Positions 1 to 12,000 of a stretch of 64,000 nucleotides of DNA are shown one piece after another. The stretch's first letter is position 1, and every line of letters begins with the position of its first letter. A model generated the notes under the pieces. That model did not search any database. It was given only the letters and a program-made list of their open reading frames with translations, and had not been told where the DNA came from. A program made the translations under genes and the position numbers. The stretch is taken from the NCBI GenBank assembly GCA_032690845.1, contig CM064430.1, positions 48,023,882-48,087,881 on the forward strand, in the 5' to 3' direction. Source of the stretch: Eleusine coracana subsp. coracana (taxonomy: Eukaryota > Streptophyta > Magnoliopsida > Poales > Poaceae).

Positions 1-2
1 AG

Positions 3-149
3 GCGAGGATCGGCGTCCGGCTGAAGAAGCTCAGGCTCGCCGTGCGGGGCGTCAGGGTGCGCGCCTGCAGGACCGTGCAGAGGCACCTCAGGAGCCTGAG
101 GCGGCTCCTCATGCAGGGATCAGGCGAGCCGGCAGCATCTCCTTCCTGA
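3..149 (+). CDS. 3' end of an unrecognised GC-rich gene (partial)
   Basis: An open frame runs from the window edge to TGA at 147-149 (48 codons). It encodes a strongly basic, leucine/arginine-rich amphipathic tail ending in a Ser/Pro/Ala-rich stretch. The high GC content stops abruptly at the TGA and is followed by T-rich DNA, as expected for the end of a grass coding exon and its 3' UTR. A second frame is open until ~171 but gives a low-complexity Ala/Gln/Arg product. I do not recognise the family. The call rests on base composition and the position of the stop. Confidence 0.4.
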   Translation, partial: ARIGVRLKKLRLAVRGVRVRACRTVQRHLRSLRRLLMQGSGEPAASPS

Positions 150-1782
150 TGACTTGCCTTTTCTTTTTCTGATGACAAGAGAGATCCTGGTATTTTTCGT
201 TTTGGTTTTGGGTGTTCTTGGGTGGTGTGGATCAAAGCAATGGTTCAATAACATCTGAGCTTTGCCAAACTGAGGGATTTAGGCTCTGGATGTGCTTATT
301 AAAGCTTTAATTAGGTGGTGGAAGGAATCATCATATATATACAGATATACATTGTGTAATACTAGTAGCAGTCGAGAAAATGCTCTATATTGTTATTCAG
401 GCTTGCATTTGTGCCGTCTGCTTTTCTTTTCTTTTATGTTCTCCTTTTTCTGGAATCCTGCTCTGCTCGGTCTGCAGAAGTCTGTGATTTCTTCTCCTCT
501 ATGGTTTTGTAGATTTTGTAGTTTGTCTGTCATGTTGTGTTATGATGGTGATCGTTTCAAATATAATCCAGCTTACTTATGTCCTAGTGTCCCCATTTTC
601 TTGATCCGTAGTGTTCAAGTGTGCGTGCGCACGGTGCAGTTTAGTTTGCCTTACCTGTTCTGATTTGGAGCAGGATTGACATGGTCAGTAAAAAGCTAAT
701 ACTCTCCTCTTTCATGCTATTTCCCGGGGTGTAATTCTGAGTTGTCAAGCAGTTTCTTGCTGATAAATTCTGCGCCATGAAATTCATAAGTAAGTCAGGA
801 ATGCACTTTGTATTTGGTTCTTCCTTCTAGGGAAGCAACATAAACAAATCGAGCGGCCAAAGAAGTGCAGACTCACACCTGGCTTGACAAATACCTACTT
901 ACTACTATACCCCACAGTCATTGGATGGGCGCATGTGGCAGGTCATGTGCGAACATGAAAAGAGAATGATCTGGTGTCCCTGGTAGATGCGGAAGTAGAT
1001 TTGGAGTCGATTTCATCCTGATCTATTGACACCGAAGAAAGCTGCTTACGCAGAGGATCATCGGTTTGAAGCAAAGCAACTAGTGTTTCGTCCACGGACA
1101 ACCACCAACAAAATGACTGCATTCAACTACCAAGGAAAAGTGCAGACTGAACAAAATGCGCCAACCAAAAGTTTAAAGGCTGAATGAATGAAACGATTGA
1201 CTTGAACAGGTTTTAATAAGAAATGCGTTTGAAGCGAGATTTTGTTTGTAAACTAAGCTTACTCGTGTCTCACTCTGTCAACGGCGTCTACCAGAAATGA
1301 CGTTATATCAAATGCACGAGATGAGCAAAGACTTCTCTGAATTTCAACCGGGAAGTTCAGGCTTCGATTGGACACCGAATAAGACGCTCGGTTTGAACGT
1401 CTTTTTAATTAGATAGTTCCATTTGAATTGGAAATCTGAGAGGAAATAATAACAAAAACGCTATAGGTTTGGAAGCGAAGCGGGGCCGGGTTGAACGCAC
1501 CGTTGACGAGTGGCATCGAGATGATGTCGAGCGAGCTCACTGGCCGGCCGTTCTCACGCATGCAGAAACGGCTGGAACGGGGTGGCGTCAGAGGCGTCTT
1601 CATCCAACGCTAAACAAGATGATTATGGCCGACCTAATCACAAGGTCAGCAGCTCAGCGATGTCGTGCCCAGATTAGTGGCCGTATCATCTATCAAATGA
1701 GGGCGCTTTCTTTAAACAACACTGCCCAAAGCCCCAACTTGTGGTTGTCTGTTTTTGTTTAGAAAGATGAATTAGAAGCATA
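150..1782. other. Intergenic; probable 3' UTR of the upstream gene at its left end
   Basis: No convincing gene. The first ~550 bases are T-rich and could be the 3' UTR of the gene ending at 149. The short open frames here lack codon bias and recognisable domains. Confidence 0.5.
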
Positions 1783-2200
1783 CTAGCAATGTGCCCGTCC
1801 TTGCTACGGGTTTTTTTTTAAAAACAAGCTATAGATATCTATATATTTAATTAATATAATTTAATAAACAATTTTGTTACGTCATAAAAAATAATCTATA
1901 TGTAATAAAAAAATGATCTATATATTCTATCAAATTATTTGATGTTGCCTTGTATAATTTCTTTATTGATGATCATTTATATTTTTATTAATAAAAATAA
2001 TAATATGAAATATAATAAAATTGTTTAATCACTACATACACTAATTGAATTGCATCACACAATCACATATGAACTTTGAGTTAGCATATTATATAATTTT
2101 GATAAATCCCAAAAAATAATGAAAAGGTGAAAAATCTATTCAATTCAATACATATAAAAACATTACGACGAGAAGCATTGCTTCAGAGTAAGGATGCATT
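1783..2200 (-). mobile_element. Helitron 3' terminus (minus strand) with AT-rich body
   Basis: Read on the minus strand, the sequence ends with a short hairpin (arms CCCGT / ACGGG, 7-base loop). Seven bases later comes CTAG, followed by a host T. This is the Helitron 3' signature: a hairpin about 10 bp before CTRR, inserted at A/T. CTAG is at 1783-1786 and the hairpin at 1794-1810. The DNA to the right is AT-rich. I could not place the 5' TC end, so the right boundary is a guess. No RepHel gene is visible. Confidence 0.5.
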
Positions 2201-2734
2201 TTAAGACATCAGATCCCATAGTTCAACACTGATGTTATTTTAGTGGGCATGCTCAAAACCTTTGGTGTCGTAAAACTCGGCCCGGCACCAGGGATCATTC
2301 CCACGAGGCAACTGATACCATCCACGTTCCCGTTAAGGTGGCATCTCCAATGTGCCACGTCCCCGTTAAGCTGACCCTCTAAATCTTCCCCGTCCTCGTT
2401 CGTAGAGGAGCTGGGAGGGGGAGAGCTGGCTCTAAATCCTCGGCAAGCAGCACCACATTGTCCATGTCGACCTATATGACACAACCACCTCAGCATGCAA
2501 GGCCGAGAAGGCAGAATGTTGGGCAGAGCGCCACTCGTTGCGACTTCCTCTGTGACTCAGGTGACACGAGGGCGTGGATCAAGTGCTACAACCACCTCAA
2601 CGTGCAAGGCCAATGAGGCGTAACATCGGGCATCGCTCGGCTATGGCTTCATGCGTCGCTTAGGTGACGCTAGACGCGGATCAAGGATTGACGTTGGGCT
2701 CACTTTGGTCTCGAGTATTTTAGACAAAAGGTGC

Positions 2735-2965
2735 GTGGCAAACAGTTGCCTTTGTCGTGTGTACTCACAGAGGCACACAACAAAGAAGTTGTTTGCCGTG
2801 TGCCCCAATGGCGACACATGACAAAGATGAGGTTTGTCATGTGTTAGGTTTTTACCGTAGGTTTTGTTGTCGGCATACGACATAGGTTAGATTTGTCGTG
2901 TGTCCGACGGAATGCTCATAATAAACCCTACGGCACACGGCAAACCTCCTGTTTTCCGTAGCGAG
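2735..2965. repeat. Degenerate subterminal repeats of a DNA transposon
   Basis: Variants of a short unit, TTTGTCGTGTG / GCCGTGTGCC and its reverse complement (CACACGGCAAA), recur about eight times in 230 bp in both orientations. Such arrays are typical of subterminal regions of CACTA or related grass DNA transposons. I found no clear terminal CACTA motif or target duplication, so the class is inferred. Confidence 0.4.
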
Positions 2966-3790
2966 CCCTGCTTTTATTAATGAAAGCAGCACCTTAGTCT
3001 CGAGTTGGACTCGATAACAGTCAAAGATTTGAGAGCTGATGGTGTACGTACAATGCGACTCTGAAACAATCTCTTACATAGAGGATACGTGGATTGTCAA
3101 AGTGGGCGTGGACCATCCATGGGTCAATCCAGGCCTGCTCCACGGAACCATGAAGCTGAGTAGGGTCATATGGATCGATCCAATGGTTGGTCCACATGAC
3201 CAACGGATTTTGTGGATCGCCCCATGCCAATGCATCAATCCTCAATCATGCACTACGATATGGTGGCAATAGACATCGACGATGGGAAAAGATTGGTTCG
3301 ACACTCATAGAACCTTGGGTCGGATGTGGATCGGCCCATAAAATAACTGTTGGCTGAACCGGCAGCCCATTGGAGCTGATTTTGTGGGGCGAGTCGGTGA
3401 TTTTGTCGATGGTGCAGGTTACGCGTCGTGCACTGGATTGATATGTTTCACTCAAGAAATAAAAAACTGGATTGGCAGGTTAAGCGGCGGATGACGCTAT
3501 TGTAAATAATAGGTTGTAGAGATATGTTTTTTGTTTTGGCTCAATTCAACAGTTATATACCTGGTCCAATACTAGTTTGATTCTCCTCAATAGTCATCAA
3601 CAAAAAAATAAAATCAGATTCCATTTTATATCAGGTAAATAAAGTTCAACCAAAGCACGCGGGAACATGAAACTTTGGAGACGTGCAGCGTCACCTTTGG
3701 TCTGCTGCAGCCATTGATCAGAGATCTAATGACAACGGACTCCTCTCCGCGAATCCATCCCGGGCCTGGCACAAACCAAGATTTCCCCAA
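2966..3790. other. Intergenic, probable displaced upstream promoter of the RBP45-like gene
   Basis: No gene seen. The part next to 3790 was contiguous with 8823 onward before the MULE inserted, because the 9-bp target duplication joins the two sides. It is therefore the original distal promoter of the RNA-binding protein gene that starts at 9006. Confidence 0.5.
3782..3790. repeat. MULE target-site duplication, left copy
   Basis: tttccccaa here and tttccacaa at 8823-8831 (8 of 9 identical) flank the element exactly at its TIR ends. Confidence 0.85.
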
Positions 3791-4465
3791 GGAAGAAGTC
3801 TATTTTTCCTCCTCGAACTCTTCGGTAGTCTAATTTTCCTCCCTGAACCTTAAAACCAGACACGATCCCTCCTTTAACTAACAAAATCCAGACGGTTTCC
3901 CCCCGTGCTGGTTTTGAACCCGGTTTTGTCTAGTCAGCCGTCTGAGTCAGTGTTTTAGACATGTCAGCTCTAGGGCCCACATGTAAGTGCCACCTCTAAA
4001 AGTGGACTCATCTTCTCGATCGTTTTTTTTATCTTTGTTTTTTGTCTATCTTCACCGTCTTGAGGCCAAGGAGGTTGTGGCGGCGACGGGGAACGGAGGG
4101 GAGGCGAGGGAAGTGACTGAGCTTTCGTGGCGGTGGGTCGAGGAAATAGGGTTGCGATGATGGTCCTCCTTTGGATCCACGAGAAGTTATCGAGGTTAGT
4201 ACCCCCACTGTGATTCCCGCACCCCGACTCTGAATCTTGGATCTGTTGTGATGAACTTTGGTTTGGTTGCCCGTAAAGGAAAATTGGGTGGTGCTTTTGT
4301 GTCTTGGGATCTGGATTTGGTTGTTTAGTTAGGGATTGTTTATGTGTCCCATGGTACGGGTGATTGAGTACTTAAATGGCAATGATGGCATTTGTAGTTT
4401 GTTTAATCTTAGTAGTGAATTATTTATTCTTTCATAGGGTGATTCGTTGTTTATTTTCTGTTGGA

Positions 4466-7400
4466 ATGGCAAGCACCATGTATCCTGCGGACTCGCTTCC
4501 AATTCGGTTTCATTTCAATGGCAAGTTCGTTGGTAGTGGGAAAAAGCTGAAGTATCAAGGGGGTGCCGAAGCCATGTCACACATTGATAGAGACAAGATT
4601 TCTATGCCTGAGATTGTTGGTCATCTGCGAGACCATTAGACTATTAGTGATTGTGTGATGCTGCATTGGTTGCCGCCTGGTCGACTGTTGCATGAGGGGC
4701 TCATTTTATACGAGGACAAAAGATGTCAGAGAATGTGTGACACTATTGTAGAAGGAGGGGTTGTAGAAATTTATGTAGAAGAGCGGGTTGGGCAAAGTCA
4801 AATACATGCTATTTCGGAGTCGTGTTCAGTGAGAGAAGAAGCACCAACAAGTTCAGTTGTTGAAGTGAGTCAGTCTAGAGCAAAATATGGCAAGGACATT
4901 ATGAAGGTTTGGGAATTCTATGGAAGTCCTACCAAAAAGGGAATGAAAGTTGTTGAACTTAGCCAAGACAAAGAAAATAGTGAGGATACAGAAGACAATA
5001 ATTCAAGCTCAGACAATGATTACATGCCTGGGGATGATTGTTCATCAGAGGACGATGAGGAGGCAGCAGATATCCTAAAGAAGTTCAAGGATTTCAAGAA
5101 AAAAGCTGAAAAAAGGGCCAATGTGCTACCATGGATGATGATGTGCTTGGGCCATCAGCTACAATGCCAGCAGGGTTTGTTGTGGAAGAAGATGGGATGG
5201 ATACTCCATATGCTAGTAGTGATGATGAGGAATCTATGGAAGAGATTGGTTTGGATGGAGAAGTAGTTAGAAAAGTAAGTGACTATCCAAGGTTCAAGAA
5301 GAAGAAACGTGAACCTATTAAGTTTTGCTTGGGGATGAAGTTCAGCAGCAAGGCTCAGTTTAAGAAGGCTATAATTAGATATGGATTAGCTGAAAGAAGG
5401 GTGATCAACTTTATTAAGGATGGGCCCAATAGGGTTAGGGCAAAGTGTGATTGGCCAACATGTCGATGGGTGTGTCTTCTTTCAACAAATTCTAGGACTG
5501 AAAGTTGGTAGATAGCTACATTTATTGATTTTCATACTTGCCCTCCTAGAAGAGATAATAGATTGGTTATTGCAAGGAGGATAGCTGAGAAATATGAGAA
5601 GTTTATCATGGCTAATCCTACTTGGAATCTAAGTAGCATGAAGGAAACAATACAAGAAGAGATGTTTTGTGATGTTTCTATTCCAAAGTTGAAGAGGGCC
5701 AAGGCAATGGTGGTGCAAAAGGCATTGGATGTTTCCAAAGGGCAGTACCAAAGGATATATGACTATCAATTGGAACTGTTAAGAAGTAATCCTGGTAGTA
5801 CAATAGTGATCACAAAAGTTCCTTATGTTGAACCACCAATGTTCCAAAGGATGTACATCTGTCTGGATGCATGCAAGAAAGGATTCATGGCTGGATGCAG
5901 AAAAGTAGTAGGGTTGGATGGGTGTTTTTTCAAAGGAGCAACAAATGGTGAACTATTATGTGCTATTGGGAGGGATGCCAACAATCAGATGTATCCCATT
6001 GCATGGGCAGTAGTAGAGGTGGAGAACAATGACTCATGGGACTGGTTCTATGACTTGTTGTTCAGAGATATTTCTGTTGGTGGAGGCACTGGTTGGGTGT
6101 TCATATCAGATCAACAGAAGGGCATTCTGACTGCAGTAGAGAAATGGGCACCAAATGCTGAACACAGGAACTGTGCAAGGCATATATATGCTAACTGGAA
6201 GAGGCATTTCAGAGAGAAAGAGTGGTAAAAGAAATTTTGGAGATGTGCAAAGGCTCCATATGTGATGTTGTTCAACCAGGCTAGGGCAAAGTTAGCTCAA
6301 GTGACAAGAGATTGAGCTCAAGCAATACTGAACACTCATCCACAACATTGGAGTAGAGCTTGGTTCAAGTTGGGGTCAAACTGTGACTCAGTAGATAACA
6401 ATTTATGTGAATCATTCAACAAGTTGATTGTGGAAGCTAGGTTCTTTCCAATCATAACTATGCTAGAGACCATGAGGAGAAAAGTAATGGTGAGGATTTG
6501 TGATCAAAGGACAAAGTCAGAAACATGGGAAATAAGGATATGCCCAAATATCTTGAAGAAGTTGAATATATACATAACTGAATCTGGCTTTTGTCATGCA
6601 ATTAGTAATGGTGAGTCCAAGTTCGAAGTGAAACATTATGAGCACAGGTTTACAGTGAACTTGGAAACAAAAGAGTGTTCCTGCAGGTATTGGCAGCTCT
6701 TAGGGATACCATGCTCTCATGCAATCTCATGCATCTATTTTGTGACTAACAATTTAGATGATTCCATTGCAACTTGCTACTCGGTTTCAGATTTTAAAGA
6801 GACCTATAAGTACTGCTTACAGCCAGTGGAAGGCATGTCAAATTGGCCAATCTCTGATAGACCAAAACTTAGAGCTCCAGGGTATATAAGGATGCCAGGT
6901 AGGCCTAGAAAAGAAAGGAGGAGGGAGCCAACTGAAAAACCCAAAGGAACAAAGATGTTAAAAGCAGGAACTGTCATTAGATGTAGTAAATGCAAACAGA
7001 TAGGCCACAATAGACCAACTTGTGAGAAGGTCACTTCATCAGCAGGAAATGGTACTGAGTCCACTGCAGGTTCAAATGCAGGTCGTTCCAATGTTGCTGG
7101 ATCCATTTCAGCTCCAAAGGACATTATTCCGGCATCAACCAGTGAGCAAACTAGCACAACAACAAGGAAAAGGAAAACAATATCATGTTCTACTCTTGGT
7201 GACACACAATCTGATAATATTGTAAGTTCAATATTTCTCATATTTTTTATATTTTTCCCTTTGTACAAATACTGATGCATCTGCTTTTATGAAAATAACA
7301 GGCATTGGTGAGGTCTTTTGCAAAGGCAAGGGTTCAAACTATAGATGGTGGCTCAGCTACTATCAATTTGGTTGCCCATTTACCTAGCTCACAGGCCAGT

Positions 7401-7547
7401 TCTAGTGTGACTATCAATATTACATCTGGTAAAGCAAGTGCTCAAGTCTCTGCAAAGGAACCTCAAAAGAAGAAGAAGCCATCGGCAAGAAAGCGACATG
7501 CTGGACCAGTGCTACTCCTACCATCTTGGGACTCTGCCAAGCTGTGA
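4466..7547 (+). pseudogene. MULE transposase (MuDR/MURA type), decayed
   Basis: The domain order is that of plant MULE transposases. An N-terminal acidic region is followed by a MuDR DNA-binding region (~5320-5500). The MULE catalytic domain (~5890-6220) has LDGCF and SDQQKGI around the first two acidic catalytic positions. A SWIM zinc finger (CSC...CSH, ~6675-6720) and a CX2CX4HX4C knuckle (CSKCKQIGHNRPTC, ~6985-7023) follow. The last exon starts at 7302 after a GT-AG intron (7222-7301). The frame is broken by stops at 4637 (TAG), 5509 (TAG), 6226 (TAA) and 6313 (TGA), and by a frameshift near 5120-5130. Three stops are explained by C-to-T change of CAG, CAA and CGA. The start at 4466 is the best-placed ATG, but an upstream intron is possible. 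It is not expected to make an active enzyme. Confidence 0.9.
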
Positions 7548-7913
7548 TGTTTATGTCATGTAATATGTGATGTTGGATTCATGTAGTCCAACCAGTGAGG
7601 ATATGTCATGTTTGTAAGACTTGAACTGTCATGTTTGTAAGACTTGATCTGTCATTTTACACTTTATTGTGATCTTTGTTTCAATCAATGTCAGGTTACT
7701 ATGATTCAATTTATGTGAGCAATGAGACAAGATAAAAAATGATAGATAATATACATATATTTTAGACATTGTCTTACATAAACAGAGACAACAACTACCG
7801 ATAGGGTCAGTTTGCATACATCACATTACAAGGCCAACCACACACTTCACAAATAGCACTAGTTCTAAACCAGATTATGAGGTACCAGTCACCACCACTA
7901 CTACTAATCCTAA

Positions 7914-8518
7914 CTAAAACAACGACTTTGCCGCCATGACGAACACAACACCCAACAAAGCCATACACAGAAATCTGAGCATGAATATCTCTGAATCCAT
8001 CCTCTTGAGCTCAACAAAGAGCGCAACTATCTCAGCATCCACCTCTCCAGCTTTACCAGCCTTCTTTTTGATCTCGGGCAGCTCCCTCTTCACCTCCTCC
8101 TCGACCTTGTTCTTCAGGTTCATCCTCTCTCGCTTTAGATTCTATACAACATCGCACAAATTAACAAGAAGGGTCTGCACAAAGGGGTCGTGTGGACCTT
8201 CATACCAACCACCAAAATTGCATTCCCCCTTCCTGTACAACAAAATCGATCCCAAATCAAGCCAACTCGAAACCAAGAATCAGGGCGAACAAAGAAAAAC
8301 AAAATTAGATGTGTACTCACTCGGGCTCGATAGCATTTTAGGTAGCGACAACCGGGATTATCGTTGCTCCACAAGATCCAGAGCGCCGCCTTCCTCCCAC
8401 AAAAGCATTCCACCGGTGGATAGTACTCCAGCGGTCCGATGCGGTAGGGAATGGGTGAATGGCGCTTCTCAACCATCGCGATCGACGCGGACACAGCGGA
8501 CGCACGGGAGCTAGCCAT
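7914..8518 (-). pseudogene. GRF-type zinc-finger protein gene carried by the MULE
   Basis: Antisense to the transposase and close to the right TIR. Exon 1 is 8518-8321 (66 codons), with a GTGAGT donor. Exon 2 starts at 8228 if the AG inside GGAAG is used, the only acceptor I found that keeps the frame. Together they give a GRF zinc finger (CFCG...NPGCRYLKC...ECNF..W). A TAG at 8142-8144 then interrupts the frame. The same frame continues with a Lys/Glu-rich coiled coil and a C-terminal membrane helix, stopping at 7914. Zinc finger, coil and tail helix form a common plant protein design, often carried by transposons. The role is unknown. The TAG could be a TGG change. Confidence 0.7.
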
Positions 8519-8868
8519 GGCTATGGAGAGCTAGGGTTCTTCGGCTTATGGTTCGCACGGGCAAGGAAGAGCAGTCGATTTCTTGCGCAAATGACGTAGC
8601 CAACGGCTCCAAGCACATTTTACCGGAAGCAACACTTACATGTGGGTCCCGGAGCTGACATGTCTAAAAACGCTGACTCAGATGACTGACTAGATAAAAC
8701 CGCGTTCAAAACCAGCGCGGAGAAAAAACTGTCCGGATTTGTTAGTTAAAGGAGGGACCGTGTCTGATTTTAAGGTTGAGGGAGAAAAATCAGAGATCGA
8801 GGAGGAAAAATAGACTTCTTCCTTTCCACAAACGCAACCGAGACCAACACATCGGCCCGGCCCGGCCC

Positions 8869-8877
8869 ATATAATAC
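8869..8877 (+). promoter_or_regulatory. Candidate TATA box of the RBP45-like gene
   Basis: CATATAATA follows two GGCCCGG repeats and a GGCCCA (site II/TCP-like) element, ~130 bp upstream of the ATG. The MULE ends 46 bp upstream, so only this core promoter stays next to the gene. Confidence 0.45.
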
Positions 8878-8935
8878 GCGGACCTGTCCCCTGCTCGGCG
8901 TCGCGTCTCTATCTCCACGCATCGAGATCCGAAAC

Positions 8936-8952
8936 TCTCTCTCTCTCTCTCC
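8936..8952. repeat. (CT)n microsatellite in 5' UTR
   Basis: A CT dinucleotide run in the leader of the RNA-binding protein gene. CT-rich leaders are common in grass housekeeping genes. Confidence 0.8.
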
Positions 8953-9005
8953 CCGCCACGCCCTAGGGTTTCGCCGCTGCCGCCGCCGACCCGCCGGGGA
9001 CGGAG

Positions 9006-12000
9006 ATGAACGGACAGAACGGCCCGTCTCCGCCGCAGCAGGCCTCGTCCGGGGCACCGCCACCTCCGCAACAGCAGCAGGCGCCCCCGCCGCCCTACTA
9101 CCAGCAGCAGTACTACCAGCAGGGACCGCCACCGCCGATGTGGGGCCACCAGCCACAGTACGCGCCGCCGCAGCAGTACGCAGCCCCGCCTCAGCAGTAC
9201 GGCCCACCGCCACCGCAGCAGTATGCGCCCCCACCTCAGCAGTACGCTCCTCCGCCTCAGCAGTACGCCGCACCGCCACACCAGTACGCGCCGTCGCAGT
9301 ACGGGACCGCGCCGGGAAGCAACGAGGTCAAGTCATTGTGGATCGGAGATCTCCAGCCATGGATGGATGAGAGCTACCTCTACAACGCCTTTCAGCCCGT
9401 GGCGCAGCAGGTGATGTTGCTAGTTCCATAATGGACTGGGTTGTTTCCTTGATTTATTTTTGCTTGGCGCTCGTCTCTAGAAGCTGCTAGTTCCATAATA
9501 ATAGTGAATCAGTGATACTCGTATTTAAGCTTTCTGTTCTAGTTTTGGATAGCTTTTCTTATTTAGGCCAGTGTTTTGGATACTCGTATTTACTCAGTCT
9601 ATTTAGTATAATCCGTAAGTATGCTTGACAGTATATGGCTATAAGCTTTATTTAGCAATGCTAGCTGCGTTTTCTTGTTAAACCAATAATGTTTATCCTT
9701 TTTTCATGTGTGGCGTGCAAATGTGTCTTTCTATCAACAAGATGACAATAAGATACAACTTTTTATTGTGGTGGCATACTTTGAAGTTTATACTTAAGTT
9801 ATACCTCAAAATTGATAGTTATGTTGCTGGTGGTTTATATCATTTTGATCTATTTACAATATATTGACTAATTTTGAAAGGTGTTTTTTGCTAATAATTT
9901 CATTGGTCTACTGTAGTTTTATCTGGTGGGAATATAGTCAATTGTGTGCTTTGCCTTCTATAAAGTTGTCCCCTTCGTTTGGTACTAATGGGTTAAAGAT
10001 ATTGCAGATTGCCTCCATTAAAATTATCCGCAACAAGCAGAGTCAGCTTTCTGAAGGTTATGGTTTTATTGAATTCCACACTCGAGCTGCTGCAGAGCAT
10101 ACTCTGATGACCTTCAATGGCCATATGATGCCTAATATTCATCAAGCTTATAAGTTAAACTGGGCTTCTTCAAGTGCTGGTGATAAACGCAGTAATGATG
10201 GTCCTGATCACACAATCTTCGTTGGTGATTTGGCTGCTGATGTTACCGACTATATGCTGGAAGAGACATTCAGAGCTAGCTACCCTTCAGTTAGAGGAGC
10301 CAAAGTTGTTACTGACAGGGCCACTGGCCACTCCAAAGGATATGGTTTTGTGCGTTTCGGAGATATGACTGAGCAGACACGTGCTATGACTGAAATGAAT
10401 GGGATGATGTTGTCTACAAGGCAAATGCGGATTGGAGCAGCTAACAAGAAGGATATGGGCGCTCAGCAGACATATGCAACTAATGGTATGTCCTTCAGAG
10501 TATTTCCTGTGGTTTTTCTAATTCCTTTTTCTGTTGTTTTTATTGGCTGTGTAGAACCCTGCAGGTATGCATGATTTTGAATGCAGAACCAACGTCATAT
10601 GCAGTTTCACTGTTCTTTCTGGATGATAGTGTTTTATAGCACATATTTTCTTTCTAGTCATATCCACCTCAGCATAGTCGGCATGTCTTCTGTTGCTGTA
10701 AAAGACATTTCCTTCCAGCTCTATCCTTTCTAAGATACGGATAATATAAAGAAAAGAAAGTAATAAACCACTAAACAAAATTCATGTTTCTCAAAACAGG
10801 ATGTCATGCCATCTGCATTTAGGGCCTGGAAATGTCTTCAGCTGTCTCCTGAACTCTGTGCCTCGGTTCGGTCAGTGTTTAATTTTGCGAGAATTTGATT
10901 CTAAAATACATGAGGGGTCACTTAGATACTTCTCCTTTCCAGTGTTTTCAGTTCTATTTTGAAACTTCCTGTCCATTCGCCAGTACTTGTAGCCAATATA
11001 TGCTTCTGAAGCACTCATTGTCATAAGTACTTCTTCATATCTTTTTTGCATTCCTTATATCTGCACGTATCATCACCTGTGGATATTTTACTCCACATTG
11101 TGCCGTAATGGTGGTGTAGAAATAGTCTCTCCTTTTTTGTTCAACTATCTATTCTGGTTTACTCTATGTTGTACCATGGGTGGTTGGGTGCAGATTCTCC
11201 ACATTGTACAATATTTTATTTTTTGTTCAATTTAACTTATATTCCTTATATCCTCTCTTGTAGTTTATGTGGTAAACTTCATCTGTACATTGCGCAAACC
11301 ATTTTCTTTTATCCCTCACTAGTCTGCCCTGATCACACTTTCAAAGTTCTGCATATTTGCTATGTCTTCATATCATCTTTTCCATTCTGATTTTTAATTA
11401 AGTAGTGTTTATTTAATATTATCGTTATTGCAAGCCATTCAGCCATTAAAATTATACAAAATCATGACTTGCCCTTAAGTACTTAGGTGGCTTGGCATAT
11501 GTGATCTTAATCATATTAACTAAACTGACTTCCATTCTACTCCCTGTGCCTGTGTTACTGGGCTAATTTCACTTAATTTTATGCAAGGCAATTTGACTTC
11601 ATATATCATGTAAGCTCATGTTGAGGCTTAATATTGATAATCTATCCTGCTGTAAACCTGGCTTAAATTTCTTGCCACACTAATGCATGCAGTGAACTTG
11701 GTTCTGTAAAGCAAGGATGGCATTATATTCCATAACCTGATTATTTCTTGATTTACTTCAAGTCGTTATTTGTACCTGCATTGTTTTTTTGGTTATTAAT
11801 AACTGCTCAGCCTTGTTTTGTTCTTCCATCCTTTTTTCCAGCAATGCCATAATATGTCCATTCATTCCCTTTAATGGTGTACATGTGTCTTGTCATTGCA
11901 GGAACATACCAGGGCTCTCAAGGAAGTTATTCAGAGAATGATCCAAATAATACAACAGTGAGTAAAACCTGTCTGTAAAAAGAGATTTAGGAGTTGCATT

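Larger units (their letters stand above)
3791..8822 (+). mobile_element. Mutator-like element (MULE), 5.0 kb, with long TIRs
   Basis: Both ends start with GGAAGAAGTCTATTTTTCCT (left as written, right as its reverse complement). The inverted similarity continues about 200 bp inward (3791-3991 against 8632-8822). The flanks are tttccccaa (3782-3790) and tttccacaa (8823-8831), a 9-bp target duplication with one mismatch. Nine-base duplications and long TIRs are hallmarks of MULEs. It carries a MuDR/MURA-type transposase gene on the plus strand and a GRF zinc-finger gene on the minus strand, both now broken. The right end lies ~180 bp upstream of the next gene's ATG. Confidence 0.93.

Noticed and set aside
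292..663. 123-codon plus-strand frame near the left edge
   Set aside because: T-rich, Cys/Phe/Ser-rich translation with no domain; better explained as 3' UTR of the gene ending at 149.
8770..9281. Two minus-strand frames of ~165 codons over the RBP45-like first exon
   Set aside because: Shadows of the CAG/CCG-rich exon 1, whose plus frame joins to RRM-coding exons.
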